From the NCBI RefSeq assembly GCF_014638005.1, contig NZ_BMFG01000002.1, positions 124,624 through 188,623 of the forward strand: a DNA stretch of 64,000 nucleotides. The letters run 5' to 3'. Below the pieces are notes generated by a model. That model was not told the DNA's origin, ran no database searches, and was given only the letters and a program-made list of their open reading frames with translations. This document shows positions 26,471 through 36,966 of this stretch, piece by piece. This stretch comes from Flavobacterium orientale (GTDB lineage: Bacteria; Bacteroidota; Bacteroidia; Flavobacteriales; Flavobacteriaceae). Numbering within the stretch: the stretch's first letter is position 1; each line of letters starts with the position of its first letter. Made by a program: the position numbers and the translations under genes.

Positions 26471-28318
26471 ATGTGTGGAATTGTAGGCTATATAGGTAAA
26501 AGAGATGCTTATTCTGTTGTAATCAAAGGATTAAAACGCTTAGAGTATCGAGGATATGACAGTGCAGGAATTATGTTGCATGATGGCACTGATTTGAAAG
26601 TTTCTAAAACAAAAGGAAAAGTTACTGACTTAGAAATTAAAGCGGAAGCAGAAGGTACTATTTACGGAACAATCGGCATGGGTCATACCCGTTGGGCCAC
26701 ACATGGTGTTCCTAACGACGTCAATTCACATCCTCATTTATCAAACTCCGGTAAAATTGCTATTATACATAACGGAATTATAGAAAATTATGAGCCTTTA
26801 AAAAAGGAATTATCAAAACGTGGGTATGTGTTTCATTCCGATACGGATACCGAGGTTTTAGTAAATCTGATAGAAGATGTTCAAAAGCAAGAAAAAGTGA
26901 AACTTGGAAAGGCAGTTCAAATTGCTTTAAACCAAGTGGTTGGAGCCTACGCAATTGCGGTGTTTGATGTGGATAAACCGGATGAAATTGTTGTAGCAAG
27001 ATTAGGTAGTCCTTTGGCTATTGGTATAGGTGAAGATGAATTTTTTATTGCCTCTGATGCCTCCCCATTTATTGAATATACTTCTAATGCCATTTATTTG
27101 GAAGATGAAGAAATGGCAATTGTACGTTTGCACAAACCAATTAAAGTTAGAAAGATAAAAGACGATACCTTAGTTGATCCGTATGTTCAGGAATTAAAAA
27201 TGAACTTGGAGCAAATTGAAAAAGGAGGCTACGAGCATTTTATGCTTAAAGAAATCTATGAACAACCTAATGTAATTAAAGATACGTACAGAGGACGTCT
27301 TTCTTCCACCACCGGAATAATTAAAATGGCCGGAATTGAAGACAATATTGAAAAATTTCTTCAAGCCGACAGAATACTTATTGTAGCTTGTGGTACTTCC
27401 TGGCATGCCGGTTTGGTTGCTGAATATATTATTGAAGAATTTACCAGAATTCCTGTTGAGGTGGAATATGCCTCAGAGTTTCGTTATAGAAATCCGATTG
27501 TCAATCAAAAAGATGTGGTAATTGCCATATCGCAGTCCGGAGAAACGGCCGATACTTTGGCAGCCATAAAATTAGCTAAAGAAAAAGGAGCTTTTGTTTT
27601 TGGCGTATGTAATGTGGTTGGTTCTTCTATTTCCAGAGAAACGCATGCAGGAGCTTACACCCATGCAGGCCCGGAAATTGGAGTAGCTTCAACAAAGGCA
27701 TTTACTACGCAAATCACGGTGCTTACATTAATTGCGTTACGATTAGCTAAAGCAAAAGGAACACTTTCTAAATCTGATTTTTTCAGGTATTTGAATGAAT
27801 TGGAGTTGATTCCGGATAAAGTACAAGAAGCATTGCAGACCAATGATGAAGTAGAAAAAATTGCAAAAATTATAAAAGATACCAATAACAGTTTATATTT
27901 AGGTAGAGGCTATAACTTTCCCGTTGCTTTAGAAGGAGCTTTGAAGCTAAAAGAGATTTCGTATATTCATGCAGAAGGTTATCCCGCTGCAGAAATGAAA
28001 CACGGCCCGATTGCTTTAATTGATGAACACATGCCTGTAATTGTTATTGCACCTAAACAAGGACACTATGACAAAGTGGTGAGTAATATTCAGGAGATTA
28101 AATCCAGAAGCGGAAAAATTATTGCAGTGGTAACAAAAGGAGATACGCAAGTAAAAGCTTTGGCCGACCACGTGATTGAAATTCCGGAAACCTCCGATGC
28201 TTTATCACCGTTGTTAACAACAATACCTTTGCAGTTGTTGTCTTATCATATTGCAGTGTTACGAGGATGCAATGTAGATCAACCCAGAAATTTAGCAAAA
28301 TCAGTTACGGTAGAATAA
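26471..28318 (+). CDS. glmS: Glutamine-fructose-6-phosphate aminotransferase (isomerizing)
   Basis: 615 residues, full length. It makes glucosamine-6-phosphate, the entry to peptidoglycan and LPS amino sugars. The glutaminase domain begins MCGIVGYIG, with catalytic Cys2, and contains GHTRWATHG. Two SIS sugar-isomerase domains follow (CGTSWHAG near 304, SQSGETADT near 356, GRGYNFPVALEGALKLKE near 478). The C-terminus PRNLAKSVTVE is canonical. No glmS ribozyme-like leader is possible because the gene starts 6 bp after DUF4270. Confidence 0.97.
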   Translation: MCGIVGYIGKRDAYSVVIKGLKRLEYRGYDSAGIMLHDGTDLKVSKTKGKVTDLEIKAEAEGTIYGTIGMGHTRWATHGVPNDVNSHPHLSNSGKIAIIHNGIIENYEPLKKELSKRGYVFHSDTDTEVLVNLIEDVQKQEKVKLGKAVQIALNQVVGAYAIAVFDVDKPDEIVVARLGSPLAIGIGEDEFFIASDASPFIEYTSNAIYLEDEEMAIVRLHKPIKVRKIKDDTLVDPYVQELKMNLEQIEKGGYEHFMLKEIYEQPNVIKDTYRGRLSSTTGIIKMAGIEDNIEKFLQADRILIVACGTSWHAGLVAEYIIEEFTRIPVEVEYASEFRYRNPIVNQKDVVIAISQSGETADTLAAIKLAKEKGAFVFGVCNVVGSSISRETHAGAYTHAGPEIGVASTKAFTTQITVLTLIALRLAKAKGTLSKSDFFRYLNELELIPDKVQEALQTNDEVEKIAKIIKDTNNSLYLGRGYNFPVALEGALKLKEISYIHAEGYPAAEMKHGPIALIDEHMPVIVIAPKQGHYDKVVSNIQEIKSRSGKIIAVVTKGDTQVKALADHVIEIPETSDALSPLLTTIPLQLLSYHIAVLRGCNVDQPRNLAKSVTVE

Positions 28319-28342
28319 CCTAATTTGACAGATAATATAAGC

Positions 28343-28372
28343 AAGAGCGAGAATTTTTTCTCGCTCTTTTTA
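28343..28372 (+). terminator. Terminator of the DUF4270-glmS operon
   Basis: AAGAGCGAGA (28343-28352) pairs with TCTCGCTCTT (28359-28368) and is followed by a T-run. The remaining spacer to 28611 is AT-rich and must hold the receptor promoter, though I see no exact consensus. Confidence 0.9.
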
Positions 28373-28611
28373 TTTTGTTTAAAAATTGATAATTTTTGTT
28401 ATTAATGTAAATATTATTTGTAAAATAGTATGAACGCATAGTATTTTTCGATTTTTTATTACATTCGTTACATATTTCACAATAACTGTCGTTACGAAAA
28501 TCACAAATTCAACTCGCTTTTAGTGTTAAATATCACAAAAAACACCCTCATTTTTAATAATATCAAAATTATTTGTACTTTGGTATCTTAAACTAACAAA
28601 ATTTCAACCTT

Positions 28612-31416
28612 ATGAAAGTGTATTTATTTATTCTGTCATTGTTTATTTGTGGCGTCTCATTTGCACAAAGTACGATTTCAGGATCTGTTGTTGATGCAAC
28701 CAATCAACCCATTCCTGGAGCAAGTATTAAAATTGTTGGCGAAGCCATAGGAACAGTTACCGACTTTGACGGTAACTTTACTTTGTCAACCCAAAAAAAT
28801 CCACCTTATGTCATAGAGATATCAAGTATTGGATTTGCTTCTCAAAAAGTAAACATTACCAGCAGTTCTCAAAAAGTAGCTGCTCAACTTAGTGAAGAAG
28901 AAACCCGATTAAACGAGATTGTGGTGTCTGCTTCTCGAACACCGGAGCGAATTCTAGAATCTCCTGTAACCATTGAAAGAATGACTTTGCAGGAAATTAA
29001 AAACACAACATCTGCAACGTATTATGATGGTTTAGAAAATTTAAAAGAGGTGCATTTTAACACTAGTAGTTTAAACTTTAAATCAATAAATACCAGAGGG
29101 TTTGCAACTGTTGCTAATACACGTTTTATGCAATTGGTTGACGGAATGGATAACTCTTCTCCGGCGTTGAACTTTGTATTAGGAAACCTTATAGGACTTT
29201 CTGAACTAGACGTTCAAAGCGTTGAATTATTACCCGGAGCCTCATCGGCTCTTTATGGGGCTAATGCCTTCAATGGTATTTTATTTATGAATAGTAAAAG
29301 CCCTTTCACACATCAAGGAATAAGCTTTTATTCAAAATATGGACAAACGTCTCAAAAAATTGCCGGCGATAATGATTATTGGGATTTTGGAATTAGAGCA
29401 GCTCATGCTTTCACAAAACATTTTGCTGCAAAAGTTAATTTTACTTACCTAAGAGCAACAGAATGGATTCCTGCTGATGAAAGAAGTGTTTCAGGCGGAA
29501 CTATTGGTCATGCAAACAACCAAAATTATGATGGATTGAATATATATGGAGATGAGGTTACTACGTTTATACCAAACGTGGGACAAGTTTCCAGAACAGG
29601 TTATGCAGAGCAAGATTTAAACGATAATAAATTGGAAAATGTAAAATTTGATGCTTCGATTCATATCAAACCTTGGGATGATGATTTTGAGATTATTGCA
29701 ACCCACAAAATTGGTTTGGGAAATACAGTTTACCAAGGAGCAAATCGCTATCGTTTAGAAAACTTTAGAATGCAACAAAGTAAATTAGAAATCAAAAATA
29801 GAAATTTCTTTGTTCGTGGTTATATTACCACAGAAAACGCTGGTGATTCTTATGACATGCGTTTTGCCGCATGGAATGTGAACAGATCTTGGAAATCAGA
29901 TCAAGAGTGGTTTACAAATTATGCAACTGCTTATTTAAATTCAAGTATATTTTTAGGAGCAGATGCCACTACAGCATCCGGCATTGCTAGAAATTTTGCT
30001 GACTACAACCAAGTGCCAGCTGCTTTAACAGGAATTTTAACACCATCTACTTCTCCATCAAGATTTATGCCCGGTACTCCTGAATTCCAAAATGCGTTGG
30101 AGGCTGTAACCGCAGATCCGGATTTAAGAACAGGAGCAAAATTTAAAGATGAATCCAGAATTTATCATTCCGATTTAAATTACAATTTTAAAGAAATTAT
30201 AAATATTGCCGAAATTCAAGTAGGAGGTTCTTATAGAATGTATGAATTAAATTCCGATGGAACTATTTTTACGGATTACGACGGGCCAATCAGATACAAA
30301 GAATATGGAGCCTATACACAACTTCAAAAGAAGTTCTTAGCAGAGGAACGCCTAAAATTTACAGGATCTATTCGTTATGACAAATCTCAAAATTTTGATG
30401 GACAGTTTTCACCAAGAGTTTCTTTGGTTTATTCAGCAGGGGAACTTAAAAATCATAATTTTAGAGCTTCCTTTCAAACCGGTTTTAGAAATCCGACAAC
30501 TCAAGATCAATATATTGGTTTAGATTTAGGACCATTTGCTTTAATTGGTTCAACTCCTGACAATTTATCTCGCTATGTTGAAACTTTAAACGTTAGTGCT
30601 CAAGGTCAAACATTTCCGGGTGTTGGTCCAACAGTGACTTTTACCGGAGCAGATGCTTATAACAACAATTTATATACAGCTTCCTCTGCAGCACTTTTTG
30701 CTGCTACTCAAAATCCAGGGGTTTTGGAAGTGGCCAATATCGCTTTAGTTAAACCGGAATTTGTAAAAGCTTTCGAAGTGGGTTATAAATCGGTTTTAGA
30801 AAATGGACTTTCTGTTGATTTGAATGCTTATTATAACATTTATGATGATTTCATGAGTACATCTCGTGTTATTAAGCCTTACTATGGAACCGTTGGTACC
30901 GATTTTACTGATCCGGAAGTACAACAATCATTACAGGCCTTAGCTAATGGTGACCGTAGAGTATATCAAGTATACACCAATACAACAGAAACTGTGAATT
31001 CACTTGGATTTGGTGTAGGACTATCTAAAAAAGTATTTGGTAATTATGAAGTAGGGGTGAATTATAACCATGCTCAGTTTGAGTTTGATCAATCAAAAGA
31101 TCCTTCATTTATTGCCGGTTTCAATACACCTAAACACAGAGTAAAAGCATCTTTAAGCAATACGGAGCTATTTAAAAACTTTGGTTTTGGAGTGAATGCA
31201 AGATGGAGTGACGAATATTTGTGGCAATCTTCATTTGCAGATGGCTTGATACCTGCAGTAACTGTGTTTGATGCACAAATTACCTATGCTGTACCTACCA
31301 TTAAATCAGTTTTCAAACTTAGTGGAGCCAATATTGGAGGTAATGATTATCTTCAAGTTGTTGGTGCAGGTAGAATTGGGCAACAGTATTTAATTGGATG
31401 GACAATTAATCCATAA
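28612..31416 (+). CDS. TonB-dependent outer-membrane receptor with carboxypeptidase-regulatory-like N-terminal domain
   Basis: 934 residues. Signal peptide to about FAQ19, then a CarbopepD_reg_2 domain (SGSVVDATNQPIPGASIKI, GTVTDFDGNFTLS) at 22-100, a plug domain at 105-230 (NEIVVSASRTPERI, SINTRGFA, VELLPGASSALYGANAFNG), and a 22-strand-type barrel to the C-terminus (QQYLIGWTINP). It takes up a ligand too large for porins using TonB energy. The plug motif differs from SusC proteins, and its partner is an SGNH lipoprotein, not SusD. Substrate unknown. Confidence 0.92.
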   Translation: MKVYLFILSLFICGVSFAQSTISGSVVDATNQPIPGASIKIVGEAIGTVTDFDGNFTLSTQKNPPYVIEISSIGFASQKVNITSSSQKVAAQLSEEETRLNEIVVSASRTPERILESPVTIERMTLQEIKNTTSATYYDGLENLKEVHFNTSSLNFKSINTRGFATVANTRFMQLVDGMDNSSPALNFVLGNLIGLSELDVQSVELLPGASSALYGANAFNGILFMNSKSPFTHQGISFYSKYGQTSQKIAGDNDYWDFGIRAAHAFTKHFAAKVNFTYLRATEWIPADERSVSGGTIGHANNQNYDGLNIYGDEVTTFIPNVGQVSRTGYAEQDLNDNKLENVKFDASIHIKPWDDDFEIIATHKIGLGNTVYQGANRYRLENFRMQQSKLEIKNRNFFVRGYITTENAGDSYDMRFAAWNVNRSWKSDQEWFTNYATAYLNSSIFLGADATTASGIARNFADYNQVPAALTGILTPSTSPSRFMPGTPEFQNALEAVTADPDLRTGAKFKDESRIYHSDLNYNFKEIINIAEIQVGGSYRMYELNSDGTIFTDYDGPIRYKEYGAYTQLQKKFLAEERLKFTGSIRYDKSQNFDGQFSPRVSLVYSAGELKNHNFRASFQTGFRNPTTQDQYIGLDLGPFALIGSTPDNLSRYVETLNVSAQGQTFPGVGPTVTFTGADAYNNNLYTASSAALFAATQNPGVLEVANIALVKPEFVKAFEVGYKSVLENGLSVDLNAYYNIYDDFMSTSRVIKPYYGTVGTDFTDPEVQQSLQALANGDRRVYQVYTNTTETVNSLGFGVGLSKKVFGNYEVGVNYNHAQFEFDQSKDPSFIAGFNTPKHRVKASLSNTELFKNFGFGVNARWSDEYLWQSSFADGLIPAVTVFDAQITYAVPTIKSVFKLSGANIGGNDYLQVVGAGRIGQQYLIGWTINP

Positions 31417-31447
31417 GAAGTATTTAATTTTAAAAAAGTAAGAAACC

Positions 31448-32986
31448 ATGATAAAAAATTTCAAATTGCTACTATTAGTTTCCTTAGGGTTTGTAGCTTG
31501 TAATTCAGATGAAGAAGATATTTCGGGTATTTTACCTGAAGAACCACCTGTAACCGCAGGAAGTGCCGATTTTTCAAAATATGTTGCTTTGGGAAATTCA
31601 TTAACGGCGGGATTTAGCGATGGAGCTTTATTCATTAAAAGTCAAGAAAACAGTTATGCTAAATTACTCGCCGATCAATTTGAGTTGGCCGGTGGCGGAG
31701 AATTTAGGATTCCATTTATGAATGATAACGTAGGAGGTTTGCTTTTTGGAGGCATGCCTAATGCATCTTTCGGTCCCAGATTAATATTTAACGGTGCCGC
31801 TCCAATTCCTTTACCTGGGGGTACCCCTTCAACTGAAACGTTTAATGTTGTTAGTGGGCCTTTTAATAATTTAGGTGTTCCGGGAGCCAAGAGTTTTCAC
31901 TTATTAGCTCCGGGTTATGGAAATCCCGCAAATCTGCCGGCAGCTGCAAATCCTTATTTTGTAAGAATGGCATCCGCTCCGGGAACCTCAGTTTTAGCTG
32001 ATGCTATGGCTCAAAATCCGACCTTTTTTTCGCTGTGGATTGGGAATAATGATGTGTTAGGTTATGCTCTATCAGGTGGCGATGGAACAAATCCAATTAC
32101 TGATGAAGCTACTTTTACTTTTGCTATAAATACATTAATTACCACTTTAACTTCAGCTGGTGCTAAAGGTGTTGTAGCTAATATACCCGATGTAAAAACT
32201 ATTCCTCATTTTAAAGTGGTGCCTTTTAATCCTTTAAGTCCTTCTAATCCATCATTCGGACCAATGATACCGACATTGAATGCAACTTTTGCTCAATTAA
32301 ATCAGGCTTTTGCATTTTTAGGAGTTCCTGAGCGTTCTATTCAATTTAACACAAATTCCAATAGCCCCGTGGTGATCCATGACGAATCGTTATTAAATAT
32401 TTCCGCTCAACTTACAGCCGTTCTTCAAGGAGGTGGTTTAGATCCGGTTACTGCCGCTCTGTTTGGCAGTCAATTTGGACAATGTAGACAAGCCACAAAT
32501 CAAGATTTATTTGTATTACCTTCTTCAAATATCATTGGTCAACTCAATACGGCTAGATTTACAACCTTAGTAGGTATGGGTGTGCCGGCTGCTACAGCAG
32601 GACAGCTTTCAATTAATGGTGTAACTTTTCCATTAGAAGACAAATGGGTGTTGTTGCCAAGTGAACAGGCAGATTTGGCTGCCGCCACTGCTACTTTCAA
32701 TACAATAATTAAAAATGCAGCAGAGGGAGCTAATTTGGCTTTTGTTGATGCCTTTGCAATATTAACTCAATTATCTACTACAGGAATTCGTTTTGATAAC
32801 TTTCACATGACGAATGCATTTGTTTCGGGAGGAGCTTTCTCCTTGGACGGAATCCACATTACGGCTCGTGGAAATGCCTATATTGCAAACAAATTTACGG
32901 AAGCAATTAATGCTACCTATGGATCTACGCTTCGAATGAATAAAATGAAAGATTTTCAAATTCATTACCCTCCTATTTTAAATTAA
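31448..32986 (+). CDS. SGNH/GDSL-type hydrolase lipoprotein
   Basis: 512 residues. Lipoprotein signal GFVAC (Cys18), then an SGNH hydrolase: block I is GNSLTAGFSDG with catalytic Ser near 52, block III GNNDVLGYA near 199, and block V DGIHITARGNAYIAN with the Asp-x-x-His pair near 476-479. All catalytic residues appear present. It is probably a surface or periplasm-facing esterase. It begins 31 bp after the TonB receptor, with no terminator between them, so the two likely act on one esterified substrate. Confidence 0.85.
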   Translation: MIKNFKLLLLVSLGFVACNSDEEDISGILPEEPPVTAGSADFSKYVALGNSLTAGFSDGALFIKSQENSYAKLLADQFELAGGGEFRIPFMNDNVGGLLFGGMPNASFGPRLIFNGAAPIPLPGGTPSTETFNVVSGPFNNLGVPGAKSFHLLAPGYGNPANLPAAANPYFVRMASAPGTSVLADAMAQNPTFFSLWIGNNDVLGYALSGGDGTNPITDEATFTFAINTLITTLTSAGAKGVVANIPDVKTIPHFKVVPFNPLSPSNPSFGPMIPTLNATFAQLNQAFAFLGVPERSIQFNTNSNSPVVIHDESLLNISAQLTAVLQGGGLDPVTAALFGSQFGQCRQATNQDLFVLPSSNIIGQLNTARFTTLVGMGVPAATAGQLSINGVTFPLEDKWVLLPSEQADLAAATATFNTIIKNAAEGANLAFVDAFAILTQLSTTGIRFDNFHMTNAFVSGGAFSLDGIHITARGNAYIANKFTEAINATYGSTLRMNKMKDFQIHYPPILN

Positions 32987-33003
32987 TTTAAAAAATCCAT
33001 TTT

Positions 33004-33032
33004 AAACCACCTCTAATCAAGGTGGTTTTTTG
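33004..33032 (+). terminator. Terminator after the SGNH lipoprotein gene
   Basis: AAACCACCT (33004-33012) pairs with AGGTGGTTT (33020-33028), followed by T-rich sequence. Confidence 0.88.
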
Positions 33033-33112
33033 TTTTTATGTACTTTGTTTAAGCGTTAGGAGTCTATGATTAGAATAATTCAAAAAAACCTAAAAAAAAC
33101 ACGCATTTACTA

Positions 33113-33142
33113 TTGATTTTATATTTTTAAAAATTATCTTTG
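33113..33142 (+). promoter_or_regulatory. Consensus promoter of atpD
   Basis: TTG at 33113-33115, a 19-bp spacer, and TATCTTTG at 33135-33142: an exact TTG-N19-TAnnTTTG match, about 60 bp upstream of the atpD ATG. Confidence 0.8.
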
Positions 33143-33200
33143 CACTCTGAAAAAAGAGGTGTTTACCATAAACATAAATAGCTATTAAATAAATACATAA

Positions 33201-34715
<1,515 letters not shown>

Positions 34716-34754
34716 ACCAGTCAGGAGTTGGTAGTTGGCAGTATTCACATAGGG

Positions 34755-34782
34755 CTAATTACTAATTACTAATCACTAATCA
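34755..34782 (+). repeat. Four 7-bp tandem repeats between atpD and atpC
   Basis: CTAATTA twice, then CTAATCA twice, in perfect register, ending 8 bp before the atpC ATG and so covering the region where a ribosome would load. Confidence 0.85.
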
Positions 34783-34790
34783 CTGAAAAA

Positions 34791-35069
34791 ATGATTTTAG
34801 AAATAATATCACCCGAGGCAGTTTTATTCAAAGGCGAAGTAATCTCAGTAACCGTTCCGGGAACTAATGGAGAATTTCAAATGTTGAACAATCACGCTGC
34901 TATAGTTTCTTCTTTAGGAAAAGGAACCGTGAGGTTTGAAGGAAATAATGTAAGCTTTTCTAAAGATGTTGCTGCTAAATTCAGTCAACAAGGTGCTACT
35001 TATAGCTTGGCAATCAATTCGGGAACGCTTGAAATGAATAACAATAAAGCTATTGTTTTAGTAGATTAA
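34791..35069 (+). CDS. atpC: ATP synthase F1 subunit epsilon, short form
   Basis: 92 residues: only the N-terminal beta-sandwich is present (MILEIISPEAVLFKGEVISVTVPG, split here as MILEIISPEAVLFKGEV and ISVTVPG; then GEFQMLNNHAAIVSSLGKG). The C-terminal two-helix domain, which in E. coli-type epsilon (about 135-139 residues) inhibits ATP hydrolysis, is missing. Short epsilons are known in Bacteroidota. The gene is co-transcribed with atpD and ends in a hairpin. Confidence 0.93.
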   Translation: MILEIISPEAVLFKGEVISVTVPGTNGEFQMLNNHAAIVSSLGKGTVRFEGNNVSFSKDVAAKFSQQGATYSLAINSGTLEMNNNKAIVLVD

Positions 35070-35092
35070 ATTACATTTTTATAAAATACTTT

Positions 35093-35122
35093 AAAGTCAT
35101 ACAGCAATGTGTGACTTTTTTT
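35093..35122 (+). terminator. Terminator of atpDC
   Basis: AAAGTCA (35093-35099) pairs with TGACTTT, with an inner ACA/TGT pair, then a long T-run. The run leads directly into the -7 element of the next gene. Confidence 0.75.
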
Positions 35123-35130
35123 TATATTTG
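35123..35130 (+). promoter_or_regulatory. -7 element abutting the start codon of the gene at 35135
   Basis: TATATTTG matches TAnnTTTG and ends 4 bp before the ATG, so a transcript would start at or next to the AUG. No TTG is present 19 bp upstream. Confidence 0.45.
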
Positions 35131-35134
35131 ATTA

Positions 35135-35638
35135 ATGGAAAGCTATAGAACTATAAGCATCGAAAAGAAACCCATTTGGTCTGTAATTGTCGGGGCACTT
35201 CTTTATACATCTTCTGTTTATGTTTTTTATTTGGTTTTTCATTATTGGACCATAAGATGGATTGCAGTAGGAAACGAATTATTGCTTTTAGGATTGCTGT
35301 TATTTAATAGTGGCACCATGTTCTCAAGCACTAGAACTATATTGTTTGAATCAGAAAAAAAAGTAATTAAAATTCAATATTCGGTAGGAGCTATAAACCA
35401 TTATTCTTATAAGATTACTGATTTAAAATATATTTCCGTATTTCTTAATCCTTCAAGTAAACAATTTGAGATCAATTTATGGTACAAAAAAAATAAACAT
35501 ATAAAACTAGCTTTGTTTAAACATTTTGAAATTGCTTTCGATTGCGGATTGAAATTTTCTAACATACTTGACATCGATCTTCTTGATGCTACACAAAAAG
35601 GAAATTTTAAATGGGTTGATAAATCTAATAGTCAGTAA
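35135..35638 (+). CDS. Hypothetical membrane protein with two helices
   Basis: 167 residues. Two hydrophobic helices at about 15-37 and 41-60 (WSVIVGALLYTSSVYVFYLV, WIAVGNELLLLGLLLF) are followed by a soluble beta-rich part resembling a PH-like fold (TRTILFESEKKVIKIQYS, FEINLWYKKNKHIKLALF). I cannot name a family. It stands alone between the atpDC terminator and bioF. The function is unknown. Confidence 0.65.
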   Translation: MESYRTISIEKKPIWSVIVGALLYTSSVYVFYLVFHYWTIRWIAVGNELLLLGLLLFNSGTMFSSTRTILFESEKKVIKIQYSVGAINHYSYKITDLKYISVFLNPSSKQFEINLWYKKNKHIKLALFKHFEIAFDCGLKFSNILDIDLLDATQKGNFKWVDKSNSQ

Positions 35639-35719
35639 TTTTTCCAAAAGCTATTTCCCGCTTTTATCTTCAAACTTATTGCCGGCAGATTGGTTAGGTC
35701 TAGATTTGCTTTAACTTAG

Positions 35720-35727
35720 TATATTTG
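35720..35727 (+). promoter_or_regulatory. -7 element of the biotin operon, next to the bioF ATG
   Basis: TATATTTG, a perfect TAnnTTTG, ends 4 bp before the ATG at 35732. The nearest upstream TTGs are at non-standard spacing (12 and 27 bp). I see no BirA-type palindrome. Confidence 0.5.
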
Positions 35728-35731
35728 TATC

Positions 35732-36925
35732 ATGAAGCCATTTCCAAATTCATTAGCACAAAAACTTACCCTTCGGGAGCAAAATGACTCGCTTCGGAAA
35801 CTTGCCTCCAAAAATGGTTGTATTGATTTTTCTTCCAATGATTATTTAGGATTTGCGAAGAATGAGGAAATTTTTCATCAAACACATGCGTTATTACTTG
35901 AGAGAAATTTAAAAAGCAACGGAGCCACCGGATCAAGATTGCTTTCCGGGAATCATGCTTTATATTCAGAAACCGAAGCATACATCGCTCAATTTCACCA
36001 AATCGAAGCGGCACTCATTTTTAATTCCGGTTATGATGCCAACCTAGGGTTTTTTAGCTCCGTACCACAACGTAACGATATTATTTTATACGACGAATTG
36101 TGTCATGCATCCATTCGCGATGGAATTCAAATGAGTTTAGCCAAATCCTATAAATTCAATCATAACGATTTAACCGATTTAGAAAACTTACTCACTAAGT
36201 TCAGCACATCAACCGAAAACAAAAAACAGACAACGGACAACAGACAACGGACAACAGACAACGGACAACAGACAACGGTGTATATTGTCACCGAATCCAT
36301 TTTTTCCATGGATGGCGATTCGCCGGATTTGGAAAAACTAGTTGCATTAACTGAAAAGTACAACGCTTATTTAGTGATTGACGAAGCTCATGCCTTAGGT
36401 GTTTTTGGGGAAAATGGGGAAGGTTTGGTTCAAAACTTACAACTTCAAGACAAAGTATTTGCTCGAATCGTGACTTTTGGTAAAGCCTTAGGATGTCATG
36501 GAGCTGCTGTTTTAGGTAGTCAGGAATTAAAAAAGTACCTCATCAATTTTGCCCGTAGCTTTATTTATACCACGGGTTTGTCACCTCATGCGGTGGCTAC
36601 GATTTGGGTTGCCTATCAACAGCTTGCTAAAAGTCAAAAAGAAAGAGCATTGCTTTTTGAAAACATAGCTTATTTTAATGAAAAACTCCAATCTACTATT
36701 GTTACTATTCCATCCACTTCGGCGATTCAATCCGTCATATTAACCGGAAATGAAAAAGTAAGATTAGTCGCAAGTCAATTACAAGAAAAAGGGTTTAATG
36801 TTAAAGCTATACTCTCGCCAACAGTTCCGCTAGGTCAAGAACGCTTAAGATTTTGTTTGCATTCTTATAATTCGCAAGAAGAAATTTCTAAAGTTTTAAA
36901 ATTGTTGAGTATTTTTGTGTTTTAA
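35732..36925 (+). CDS. bioF: 8-amino-7-oxononanoate synthase with an internal tandem-repeat insert
   Basis: 397 residues. A PLP-dependent alpha-oxoamine synthase that condenses pimeloyl-thioester with alanine in biotin synthesis. Motifs are IDFSSNDYLGFA, LKSNGATGSRLLSGN, VIDEAHALGVFG, and the PLP lysine in TFGKALGCHGA. Genome context (bioD and bioA follow) favours BioF over the related Kbl. Residues about 161-186 are a low-complexity insert (QTTDNRQRTTDNGQQTT) made by a 14-bp repeat at 36227-36278, lying between a helix and strand VYIVTESIF, probably a surface loop. The rest of the enzyme looks intact. Confidence 0.9.
   Translation: MKPFPNSLAQKLTLREQNDSLRKLASKNGCIDFSSNDYLGFAKNEEIFHQTHALLLERNLKSNGATGSRLLSGNHALYSETEAYIAQFHQIEAALIFNSGYDANLGFFSSVPQRNDIILYDELCHASIRDGIQMSLAKSYKFNHNDLTDLENLLTKFSTSTENKKQTTDNRQRTTDNGQQTTVYIVTESIFSMDGDSPDLEKLVALTEKYNAYLVIDEAHALGVFGENGEGLVQNLQLQDKVFARIVTFGKALGCHGAAVLGSQELKKYLINFARSFIYTTGLSPHAVATIWVAYQQLAKSQKERALLFENIAYFNEKLQSTIVTIPSTSAIQSVILTGNEKVRLVASQLQEKGFNVKAILSPTVPLGQERLRFCLHSYNSQEEISKVLKLLSIFVF
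36227..36278 (+). repeat. 14-bp tandem repeat (3.7 copies) inside bioF
   Basis: CAGACAACGGACAA is repeated exactly at 36227, 36241 and 36255, with a partial copy to 36278. The unit is not a multiple of three, so gain or loss of one copy would shift the bioF frame. Confidence 0.95.
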
Positions 36926-36945
36926 GCCACGGATAAAACGGATTT
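36925..36945 (+). repeat. Left 21-bp inverted repeat flanking the GxxExxY gene
   Basis: Begins AGCCACGGAT and ends AACGGATTT; its exact reverse complement is at 37367-37387. Its first base is the last base of the bioF stop codon. Weaker pairing continues inward for about 17 bp. GGAT-like motifs recur every 9-10 bp through this arm and its extension. Confidence 0.95.
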
Positions 36946-36966
36946 TAACAGATTTACACGGATGAC

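Noticed and set aside
35732..36925. Annotation as 2-amino-3-ketobutyrate CoA ligase (kbl)
   Set aside because: The families are similar, but the gene opens an operon with bioD and bioA, so bioF is the better call.
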